Shown here piece after piece: positions 21,200 through 30,348 of a DNA stretch of 64,000 bases (within the stretch, counting starts at the first letter, position 1; every line of letters begins with the position of its first letter). Both the position numbers and the translations under genes were made by a program. The stretch is from Schistocephalus solidus (taxonomy: Eukaryota; Platyhelminthes; Cestoda; Diphyllobothriidea; Diphyllobothriidae), in assembly GCA_017591395.1 (NCBI GenBank), contig WEDG01002903.1, positions 86,247 to 150,246 of the forward strand, in the 5' to 3' direction. The notes under the pieces are model-generated. The model saw only the letters and a program-made list of their open reading frames with translations, did not search any database and was not told where the DNA came from.

Positions 21200-23650
21200 G
21201 TACACTAGGTGTCGTCCCTCTGAATGGCTTACAAAGCGCGCGAATTACTTCCTAAAGCCAAAGACAGTCTGTTGTGGCAAATAAAACCATCAGGTAATAA
21301 TAGAGTACAAAAGGTATGTTTTTGAAATAAATATTTGTTTGCCAAACTGGAAAATGAATGCATAGGTATTTGTGAGAAAAACGTTCAGTCCATGGTTCAA
21401 GTGGACAGATAAGAGATAACTTAAAAGCATTCGGGGATCCCTCTAACTGCTAAGGCATTGAGTTGATCCTGCGAACATTGAGGGCTCCAATGGGAAACCA
21501 ACGCAGGAAACAGTTCATCCAATGTTTGCAATCAGTGGTCTGCCTAAACCTAGCTGTGAGTGTTTGTGAGAATATTTCTTGATACTTATTGAGCTGGGCA
21601 AATTATTATACAGTGCTAATGAGCGTGATAGTGCTATTGTTCATATTCTCACCGTTGGAAAACGTGTCCTGTGCTTCGAGCTGCCCTGTTTAATTTCCAA
21701 GGAGATTTATGTGTGCATTTGCAGTAAATCATTCCTGTCCATATGATTAATAATAACGCAGTTTAGACACAGCTATGTAGCTAAGGGTGCAACAGTCAAG
21801 ACGCAGCCAGCTGCTTCATGGTTGGGAGCGATCATCAGTAGGCCATAGGCTTTGTAAATATACTCATGACTGGCAGCTTTTGAATGTTATATGATTATTC
21901 CGCAGTAGCTGATTAACTTTAATTCAACTATTCATATCAAATTTCGAAGTGAACCTGAAAAGGATGAAGACCAAGTTCATGCATTAATTTTCTCGGAAAT
22001 TATACAAGACAGAATAAAACCGAAGTTCATATACCAGTAAACATATGGGAACGCTGATGAGCCGAACCGCGCGCAGTTGCGCAATGCAGTTGTACAAAAC
22101 TGGTGAAACATGCGTGTCTGGGCTTTTAGTTAGTACACGTGTTGCCCGTACGGTAAAGAATTGCGTAGTGTTTCGAGCGCTTGCAAATATTTTGACAAGG
22201 AAATCAGCTGTGGCATAAAAGATCTCTCTTCTCGAGATAACTCATTTCAATATGCTTCTTGAGGGAATAAGATTTAGGTTTTGTGTTTTAGCAAATCAAA
22301 AAGCTTTTTTAACTAACAGCAGACAAAAACTTTGAATTGCTTGCAAGGAAATGTGCAAGATTATTAGAGGTCCGATCTTATTCTATACACAGATTCAGAT
22401 GGGCCTGCTGTCAGGTAGCCAGCTTGTGTAAAAACACATTTGTGGAGGCGATATCTTATTTCGAATTGAACATTTGCTTTAGGAAAATGTAGCTTAACCT
22501 TAAAAATCGGTCCATTCACTTAATTCAATCAAATAAATTAATAATTAAATGGACATAGGGTTTGCAAGTTAGACCTGGCCTCTGCAAAATCTGTTCAGCA
22601 TTCTTCGAAGACTATTAATCGTCTTTTAATGATTGTTAATTTGTACGCCATCAACTTCAAAATATTAATGCACTAATAGACATCATAACTTCCTAGTTTA
22701 GGACACTAAAGCCAAGTGCAAAACACGACAGAACCTCTTCGGCATAGCAAAAAGGCGTAAACAAACTTGTGGAAAATAATTTATTAAAAACAAATAAATT
22801 ATCAGAAAAATCCTTTTATACTTTCTAGTTCATCTTCTCCGGCTGACGTTATCTTCTCAAAATATCAAGATACGACATCCAAAATATGAAATAGCTGTGA
22901 GTATTAGATCGAAATTGATTGAAATTTTCCTTATAGTGGAATGAGAGAAAGAGCATGTATTGTACAACCTTACCAACAACAAAATGTCATCATCATAAAA
23001 CAGAAAGAGTGCTTGAGGACTGGACAGGACATATGCGTTTGGGCACAGATCTATAGAAGTGCAGTTGATAAGTGAATTCTGGTGGTGTAGCTGTGCACAT
23101 TAAAAATGCACACACTGGACATGACATATGCGTTTAGGCTCAGATCTATAGAAGTGCAGTTGATGAGTGAATTCTGGTGGCGTAGCTGTGCGCATCAAAC
23201 ATGAGGTTTGAGGCATGTCCTGCGTGCGTGCGGATGCGCAATGCGGTGATCTCAAATGCAAAGCTGCCTACCGTCGCACGGCAGAATGGATGGCGTTTAA
23301 CGTATGTAGGCAGGATGCGAAGACAACAGACGCACTTGGTTTCAAAGATTTCCCGTGAAACTCCTGTTAAATGCGTCTGATTCCATGAGGGAAGAATATG
23401 TACAGGGCATGCGCAAAGCAGTTTTCTTCCAATTTCACCCTAGAATTGAAAAAAAAGCACGAACGTTAGCAGTGTTCATCGATTTACATCACACTATGAC
23501 AAACTGCAAATTTATTGACCTAGTGGTTTTCGGTCATGTTTCTGTGAACACTCGCAAGTGGCAGCATAAGTTAGGGTTTTGGCATATCTGGCTGACGACT
23601 GCTAATAGGTCTTTGGTGACCACTTGAATCTCAATTGTCTATATATACTT
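21200..23650. other. Gene-free, AT-rich
   Basis: No supported gene. A direct near-duplicate lies at 23027-23090 and 23112-23200 (GGACATATGCGTTTGGGCAC, CAGATCTATAGAAGTGCAGT, GAATTCTGGTGG), about 85 bp apart. An ORF at 23355-23627 (90 codons) lacks any recognisable motif. Confidence 0.4.
23027..23200 (+). repeat. Short tandem duplication, unit about 85 bp
   Basis: Two adjacent units share ACATATGCGTTTRGGC, CAGATCTATAGAAGTGCAGT, TGATRAGTGAATTCTGGTGG and GTAGCTGTGCRCAT. A few substitutions separate them. Confidence 0.75.
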
Positions 23651-23682
23651 ATATATGCAAATTGAGACCACCTGCAATGACA

Positions 23683-23830
23683 AAGTAGACTGGAATGGAC
23701 ATTTCTGGCTTTTAAGACTTCTTCATCCAGCCATACCCAACTCCTTGTTTGTAGCAGCTAGTATTAAAACCAGGAACCTTTGCTCCTTGAGTTAAATGCC
23801 CTACCACTGAGCTAAGGAGCTTTGTCCTGT
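23683..23830 (-). mobile_element. tRNA-derived SINE-like element
   Basis: The minus strand begins with CTCCTTAGCTCAGTGGTAGG, which holds a perfect A-box TAGCTCAGTGG. A degraded B-box GGTTCCTGGTTTTAA follows, then the family tail GGGTATGGCTGGATGAAGAA and GCCAGAAATGTCCATTCCAG. It is the copy with the most tRNA-like 5' end. Confidence 0.7.
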
Positions 23831-23875
23831 TGGATGCCATTGGGTATACTTACTGAAGTACAATGTGCTCACCGA

Positions 23876-23898
23876 TATATATATATATATATATATAT
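23876..23898. repeat. TA microsatellite flanking the PLE composite
   Basis: Short uninterrupted TA run directly left of element C. A longer run lies at its right side (26200-26242). Confidence 0.9.
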
Positions 23899-24197
23899 GA
23901 ATAGTTGAGGTATTATGCATTCCGAGATAATAAATAAAGAAAGAAGGCTCGTCAGAAAATTCAGGTTTACTCGTGAATTTTCAAGCTGGTTACACCAACC
24001 CGTCGTCAGACGAAATGAGAAGTGAGAGTTAGGATTGTCACGCTGGAGGGTTTAGTGACAGAGAGGTGAAATCGACAGACTGACGCCATGGGGGGTTGGG
24101 GGCCGTGAATCCTGTTACGATAGCTGTCGCATGTAAGGGGAAGGGTGCTAGAGTTTTGATAGCAAGTCAAGTGGTGGGAGATGCAGAGCCAGTGAGG

Positions 24198-24647
24198 TTA
24201 CACTTGGCTGGGCACAGATGAGCAGTTGTTGATTTTAAGGTGGGCGCAAGTCAGTGGACCGTGCACGCAGACCTTCGTAATGCGCATCCAGATCGACGTG
24301 GCGGTTGATACTGTTTGTGCCGGAGTGCCAAGCTTCGAAGAATTCGCGTGCCTGTTTGGTGCTAGCCATGGCGACCACTTCAGTTTCCCCCAATTGAAGC
24401 GGTGGTCGCAATCAACGGCGTGCGTCAACACGAGAGACAAGGGATCGCGTCGGTGGATGGCCAGTTTGTGTGTATTTATGCGGGTCCCGAGTCGTCGGCC
24501 TGTATGGCCTACGTAAGCGCAAGAGCAATTCGCACATGTAATGCGGTAAATAAAATTTGGTTTGTTGCTCTTTGGGTACGGGGTCTTTAACACGTGATAG
24601 TGCTGCCCGCAGGGAGGACGCTGGCTTGTGAGTGAAGCAGATACCAA
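24198..24647 (-). pseudogene. GIY-YIG endonuclease, left arm (element C)
   Basis: Contains FIYRITCANCSCAYVGHTGR, the GIY-YIG core with Tyr, Gly and Arg in place, then RINTHKLAI, where the usual Glu-His is Thr-His. A G-run of five instead of six then shifts frame. The catalytic REFFEAWHSGTNSINRHV block with its Glu lies in the next frame. A +1 A separates it from the RT frame. Confidence 0.75.
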
Positions 24648-24896
24648 ATCGGTCTTATTGTCGGGCGATCGTTTCCGAAATACCCTGCATGTATGGCAAT
24701 GAAACGAATTTCCTCGGTACTACTTCTCCATTAGAGCTCTGATATTGTCGTTGCCTGGGACTTCTGAGACAGTTTTTCACGAAGCTCATCGGATATCCGT
24801 TAGATCGGAATAGTTGGTATAAATAGGCAAGTACTTTTTTAAGTAGATACTCGCTGTTACAGTACCGGAAGGCGCGGTGAAAAAGAGCTCGAACGC

Positions 24897-25440
24897 AGCT
24901 TCAGTTGTGGGCAGCAGGAAGATTGCTCCCATAGTTCAGGATTATTTCGGCATTTGAGTCTTTTCTGTGGACGCTGGTTGCGAGCTTGCCATCACTCAGT
25001 CTTTGCACCGTGACGTCGAGAAACGGGAGGAAATCGCCTGTTGCTCCTTCGCGGGTGAATTGTATAGCAGGGAAGACACCAGTAAGACTTTCATGCAGCC
25101 GTTCCACTTCGCAGTTTTTAATGACCACGAAAGTATCATCTACGTAGCGAAGCCACATTTTCGGCCTGAGGTTTTGAATCACAACTTCCTCTAGACGTTG
25201 TAAGACTAGCTCGGCAAGTAGCCCCGATATCGGTGAACCTATTGAAGTACCCTTGACCTGTTGGTAATGCTTACCGTCGAATTGACAATAATTCTTAAGG
25301 CAGAGGCAGAGCATTTCTAAAACGTGCTGCCTTGGAATGTCTATTGGCGTTTCTTCTAGAGCTACGCTCTCAATTGCCAGAATATGTGGTTTTGAGGAAA
25401 AAAGAGCAACCACATCAAACGATAGAATGCATTCATCATT
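24897..25440 (-). pseudogene. PLE reverse transcriptase (element C)
   Basis: The frame opens at the composite junction and reads, from the N end, motif A (ECILSFDVVALF), a linker (HVLEMLCLCLKN), motif B (QQVKGTSIGSPISG), motif C (RYVDDTFVVI, both Asp present) and FLPFLDVTV. A TGA at 24901-24903 interrupts it. The same frame resumes into the left arm (SCVRALFHRAFRYCNSEYLL and on to LPYMQGISETIAR), then meets a TAA at about 24655. The fingers region upstream of motif A is missing. By family, the enzyme copies element RNA at a nicked target. Confidence 0.8.
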
Positions 25441-25490
25441 GCCATACATGCAGGGTATTTCGGAAACGATCGCCCGACAATTAGACCGAT

Positions 25491-25941
25491 TTGGTATCTG
25501 CATCGCTCACAAGCCAGCGTCCTCCCTGCGGGCAGCACTATCACGTGTTAAAGACCCCGTACCCAAAGAGCAACAAACCAAATTTTATTTACCGCATTAC
25601 ATGTGCGAATTGCTCTTGCGCTTACGTAGGCCATACAGGCCGACGACTCGGGACCCGCATAAATGAACACAAACTGGCCATCTGCTGACGCGATCCCTTG
25701 TCTCTCGTGTTTGCGCACGCCGTTGATTGCGACCACCGCTTCAATTGGGGGGAAACTGAAGTGGTCGCCATGGCTAGCACCAAACAGGCACGCGAATTCC
25801 TCGAAGCTTGGCACTCCGGCACAAACAGTATCAACCGCCACGTCGATCTGGATGCGCATTAAGAAGGTGTGCGTGCACGGTCCACTGACTTGCGCCCACC
25901 TTAAAATCAACAACTGCTCATCTGTGCCCAGCCAAGTGTAA
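25491..25941 (+). pseudogene. GIY-YIG endonuclease, right arm (element C)
   Basis: Inverted copy of the left-arm endonuclease. It keeps RINEHKLAI and the six-G run, so GIY-YIG core and catalytic REFLEAWHSGTNSINRHV block are in one frame, but TGA follows LAIC and TAA follows VDLDAH. It shares the +1 A upstream with the left arm. Confidence 0.75.
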
Positions 25942-26196
25942 CCTCACTGGCTCTGCATCTCCCACCACTTGACTTGCTATCAAAACTCTAGCACCCCTCC
26001 CCTTACATGCGACAGCTATCGTAACAGGATTCACGGCCCCCCAAACCCCCATGGCGTCAGTCTGTCGATTTCACCTCTCTGTCAATAAACCCTCCAGCGT
26101 GACAATCCCAACTCTCACTTCTCATTTCGTCTGACGACGGGTTGGTGTAACCAGCTTGAAAATTCACGAGTTAACCTCGATTTTCCGTTGAGACTT

Positions 26197-26199
<3 letters not shown>

Positions 26200-26242
<43 letters not shown>
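26200..26242. repeat. TA microsatellite
   Basis: Uninterrupted TA run at the right edge of PLE composite C. Confidence 0.9.
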
Positions 26243-26245
<3 letters not shown>

Positions 26246-26396
26246 AGGCATTTTTAAGGTTAACTGTTTTCTGTACATCTCCCATTTGTCTGACGATGAA
26301 CTGGGGCACCAGATTCGAAAATTTACACAATAAAGTTATTTTGTTCCCAAAAACTCAAATTTGTTTAATTAAATTTCTTGGGATGCCGATATTTCA

Positions 26397-26512
<116 letters not shown>

Positions 26513-26513
26513 A

Positions 26514-26690
26514 GCGATGACGAGCTCAAGGCGCAGTGGGTAGAGCTTTGGAATTCTGCCCAACAAGGTCAGGAGTTTGAACCTCGGGCGCCGCAGCACC
26601 TGGGGTTTGGTATGGCTGGCTGATGACAGCTAATAAGCCAGAAATGACCATTCCAGTCTCTCCATGTCTTTGTCGGTTCCATTTCATATA
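26514..26690 (+). mobile_element. tRNA-derived SINE-like element
   Basis: The tRNA-like head has GGCGCAGTGGGTAGAGC (A-box) and GGTCAGGAGTTTGAACC (B-box), a spacing as in tRNA genes. The family tail follows: GGTATGGCTGGCTGATGACA, GCTAATAAGCCAGAAATGAC, CATGTCTTTGTCGG. It sits against the long TA microsatellite, a common insertion setting. Confidence 0.7.
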
Positions 26691-26879
26691 TAAACCTATT
26701 TATACCTTCATAAATATACAAAGTGAATTCCATAGAATTCGGCCATGCGAATAATTGGACGGGGGTGAGAAAAATTATATTGCAAGGCGGCATACAATCT
26801 AGACATTCTAGAAAGTAAGGTTCTATTTAATTTCGTATAAGGCCCGTTTGCCATTATTAAAGCTGAGGAAATTAGAAAA

Positions 26880-27010
26880 GTTACGTCTATCAGCAGCCCA
26901 GATACGTGTTTCACATATATTTCTGCTGCTGTGTGACGCATCAACAAGGGGTTTGATTCCTCAGTGGGTCTCCCAGCGTTCTCTATGTGGTTTCTGGTTC
27001 CAAATGTTAT
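26880..27010 (+). repeat. Dispersed repeat family RB, copy 2
   Basis: AGCCCAGATACGTGTTTCAC, TTTCTGCTGCTGTGTGACGC, AAGGGGTTTGATTCCTCAGT and CTCTATGTGGTTTCTGG align block by block with 63765-63875. The surrounding ORFs are by-products. Confidence 0.65.
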
Positions 27011-29100
27011 GTATTTCTTTTCGGAGAATGTTCGATGCCGTGAACCATTACTAGGTCTTCATAGCCGATTAGGAAATTCATGTTTCTATATTTAACCCCG
27101 CGAGACTTGCAGTATGTTTTCAACTCCGTTTTTTACTCTGTTTGTAAAATGTAGATTAACGTGGTTCCGCGTTTCCTTCTATATAAACGTAGAAGTTCTG
27201 GAAAGTTTCTATCGACAGGTGCGGTCATGCAATAGCATGTCCTGATATTTGACTTACCTAAGGTTTGCACATTATCGAAAGATATGCTATGACCTGACAA
27301 GGACGATATAAGAGTTATACAGAAAAATTTACTTTTACGTCCCACAGTTAGCTATCGTCTGTTTAACGAACTAAAGAAGACAATAGGCTCGACCATGTTT
27401 GTGTTCCACCCAGGAAATGAGGTCGGAACTTAGAGCACTGGGCGAGGTTACCTACAGATTGCCTGTGATTAACTTGTATTCAAAGTCAGCATTGCAATAT
27501 AATTGCTTCGGACATGCCAGCAAAATAAATTGCCCCGCACCGCATTTTGGGTATCTTCCCTGAATTTGCACAGCAAAATCAGTGGCAGATTTGAGTTAAT
27601 AATATTGTGGTTCTTCATAACTTCGAAATTCAATGCACCGCTTTGGAGAAACACCGTCTGAAAAAAAACATTTTCAGTCTCCTTTCGAATGTAGATATGC
27701 AGATTTGAGCTGTAATCCATCAGCTTCAGTGGGATAATGGCTAAATATTTACAAGCTTCCATACAACAGTCAGTAGTATGCTAATTTTGCATGATTCATC
27801 ATGTTGACTGTACAAGTTCCATTGCAAATTTGAAAACATGTGTCTGGAATTTAGCTAGCACCTGTGCTGTCATAACGGTGAGTCATGCAAAATTTGCATA
27901 CACTAAACTGTACACTCCTTCTATTCCTTGTTGATAATCCAAAGCGAAATTTTAATACCTCGGGTGAGTACACAACTGACTTTCAATTTTTCACCCACCT
28001 TCGTCTTATATATAGATGCCAATGTTAGAAAAAAATGCGATCTCAGGAAACATACAAATATTTTCTATATGGTTTCATAGCAAACAAGTTTCTATCGTCG
28101 TAGGCGAGTACCACACCACACTTCTCCATGTTTAGAGGAAGTAACGGTCATGTTAGTAAATAATGTTCACATCTGCATCCAAGACAATATAGTCCTGGCT
28201 CTCGGGATCACCTATTCTTTATAATTATATCCGGAGATGCTCATTATCTATAAGCCTCATATAAATATATGTCAGAGAGAAAACCGAGAATGGATATTGA
28301 ATAATAAAGAGCCGTTTCTGACTAATTGTCCTTTCAGTTAATCCATCATATCTCTGACTTTATCAGGAACCAGAATCAACATTGTGCACAGACCCATTAT
28401 TTAGATGATCCGCAGGTGGTTTCAATGAAATGGTTTCATACGTACTTCGAAAATTCAAACCTAAGCTTGCTTCAATTTATCTCCTTTTCTTTCACCGCTG
28501 TTCTGCTATTAATATGAACAAGAATGGATGCACACCAGTACACTGTCCTTCTGAAGTAGAGAATCTCCGATTATATAGTAGAGACGAAGGACACACAACC
28601 ATTTGTATGCATCACCAGCTATTGACGCCAAATTGATCACAAAATTGCGACAGTGGTCAGATATTTCTTTGTCGGCTCTTACTGTTAATCATTACCAGTC
28701 GCCATATGACGGATCTTAAGGGCTATCAATTCAGTTTTAAGACAACCGTACGACCATGGTATTGTAGCCAGTACAGCAAGCAGCCCTGACACGCCAATAC
28801 GCGCCTGCATGTCTTTTGTGGACCCTAGATAAAAGTCCAGTGTTTGAATAACGGAGTGAGAATTGAATGCGTCCGAAACAGCGTTGCTGCAATTTAACGG
28901 TATTTATATCGATATATATGTGTGTTGACATCACACGCGTTCTTTGGCAAATAAAATTGTATTTTAAGTTTTTGATCATAGTTCCGCAGGTCATCGATGA
29001 CCTGGGGGAACCGGCGTCGAAAGTTTGGTAAATAAAATTCACTTTCCTAAAGAATGCATCTGAATTCAACTTATATTTTTTTGGCGATGCCTGCATTTTA
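27011..29100. other. Gene-free stretch
   Basis: No supported gene. ORFs of 97 (27469-27762, minus) and 142 codons (28737-29165, minus) lack domains. The N-terminus of the latter is made by the GC-rich repeat that starts at 29125. Confidence 0.4.
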
Positions 29101-29124
29101 ACTCGCGCACATACACCCGTGATA

Positions 29125-29490
29125 GTTCGGCCGTCGATTTTGACGAGGTCCACAGTACGCTCCACGGCAGGGTAATGCAGTCACGGTTTCTTGCACGTGA
29201 TTTAATTTAAAGTGATAGTTGACTTGTGCTGCACCTAGTGCACTCTCTCCTTCCCCCCTCACCCATGCCCGGTGTCAAAAAAGAGTCAAGAAGACTAGAT
29301 ATGGGAGAGGGTGCAGGTGGCTGGCGAGGAGGGCAGCCATCCCTGGGCTCTAGAAGCCCCTAGGCATATCACCAAACCCCCAATGTACGGCATGTAAAAT
29401 TTTATTGCACTTGGAATAACGCCTGTGGTGCCCTGATGTGACCACCGTGTTGGTTTAACGCATCAACCACTTGGCCCGTTTAGGGGGCAC
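29125..29490 (+). repeat. GC-rich dispersed repeat, copy 2 (tandem, first unit)
   Basis: Opens with GCCGTCGATTTTGACGAGG and TCCACGGCAGGGTAATGCAG, continues with CCCGGTGTCAAAAAAGAGTC and a CTGGCGAGGAGGGCAGCC core that has diverged from the usual GCGCGGCCGGAGCC, and ends CACTTGGCCCGTTTAGGGGG. The next unit follows directly. Confidence 0.7.
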
Positions 29491-29812
29491 ACACACGACG
29501 ACGACGACAATTCGACCGTCGTAATCAGACGATGTCCACCGTATGCTCCACAGAAGGGTGCTGCAGGGACGGTGACTTGCCCATGGATTCGTTTTATGTG
29601 ATAGTAGCCTTGCGCTGCAGCTACCACACTCTATTCTCCTCCCCCACATATGCCCGGTGTAAAGTCAGAATCAAGAAGACCGGAGGTGGGGGAGGGCGCA
29701 TGTGGCTGGCGCGGCCGGAGCCGCCCGTGGACTTGCCACCACACCCCCATGCTCGGCCCCCGTGGTGGTCCAACGCATCTACCACGTGGCCCGTTTAGGG
29801 GGCACGACACAC
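29491..29812 (+). repeat. GC-rich dispersed repeat, copy 3 (tandem, second unit)
   Basis: Begins after a CGACGACGACGA run that joins it to copy 2. It carries GACCGTCGTAATCAGACGAT, TGCCCGGTGTAAAGTCAGAA, GGCTGGCGCGGCCGGAGCCG and CACGTGGCCCGTTTAGGGGG. It is the closest relative of the copy at 2620-2966. Confidence 0.75.
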
Positions 29813-30000
29813 ACGCACAATCGTTTTCTTATTTGTCTCTGAACTGATCTACGGCCGCGTGAGCTACGGATGCCAAGTTTTCAATTACCCCTATGTTAAG
29901 TTCAATAAAATGCAATGGCATGAATGTAGCTCAATCATTATTTCATGCTTTGCTCCAGTTTAAGCCCTCAACACATGACAGATTAAGAGAAAATACTGAC

Positions 30001-30348
30001 CTGAGCAGGATCCAACGGAGACCATTTCAATAAATGTGCGTGTCAGACAGCTGTAGACGTGTAGGAAACAAGTATTGGGAAAGGTCTGTCCGTTACTGCC
30101 ACAGACAACAGGCCAGTCATTGGTCACGACGTTGTCATGCCAACGGGGATCCCCGAATACCTGAGTCATCCGCTGAGTCAGTTGTGCTAACTGAAAGGAC
30201 GTCCGAGTACTCAGCTGCGAGGAGATGATAGGATTGCAATTGGGTGGACTTCGTTGGCAGTCCATACAGACGGGCTGGTGAGTCTTATGGTGGTATATGC
30301 AGTTCATATCGTCATTCTGGCAGCGAATGTTCTCACAGGTTTTTGAGG
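30001..30348 (-). CDS. Follistatin exon 5: FSD3
   Basis: Acceptor TTATCTGCAG (AG 30350-30349), donor TCAG|GTCAGT (GT 30000-29999). Starts SKTCENIRCQNDDMNC, very close to human AKSCEDIQC, and ends with Kazal VVCGSNGQTFPNTC and SVGSC. All ten cysteines are present. About 40 extra residues (PIISSQLSTRTSFQLAQLTQ and onward) are inserted before the VVC. If the donor is not used, translation continues 13 residues, QYFLLICHVLRA, to TAA. Confidence 0.87.

Larger units (their letters stand above)
23962..26178. mobile_element. Penelope-like element C, inverted-repeat composite
   Basis: Two arms of about 740 bp (23962-24701 and 25437-26178) are inverted copies of each other. Each encodes the end of the RT linker, a GIY-YIG endonuclease and the 3' terminal sequence (GCTTGAAAATTCACGAGT). 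Between them, in minus orientation and continuous with the left arm, lies the RT from just before motif A. So the minus-strand element is RT-linker-EN in normal order, 5' truncated, and joined at its broken 5' end to an inverted copy of its own 3' third. Both arms carry the same +1 A in CAACAAACCAAATTTTATTT, which throws the endonuclease out of frame with the RT, so they share one defective source. Each arm also has private stops or indels. TA runs flank both sides. Confidence 0.85.

Noticed and set aside
20872..21205. Minus-strand ORFs of 60 and 96 codons
   Set aside because: They are antisense to the PLE 5' coding relic on the plus strand.
23962..26178. Inverted-repeat DNA transposon with terminal inverted repeats
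   Set aside because: The arms themselves encode a PLE endonuclease and the interior encodes a PLE reverse transcriptase; no transposase is present.
28737..29165. 142-codon minus-strand ORF
   Set aside because: No domain, AT-driven composition, and its first residues come from the GC-rich repeat.
29532..29847. Pro- and Arg-rich ORFs in the GC-rich block
   Set aside because: They fall inside the dispersed GC-rich repeat, occur in several frames and are not conserved between copies as protein.
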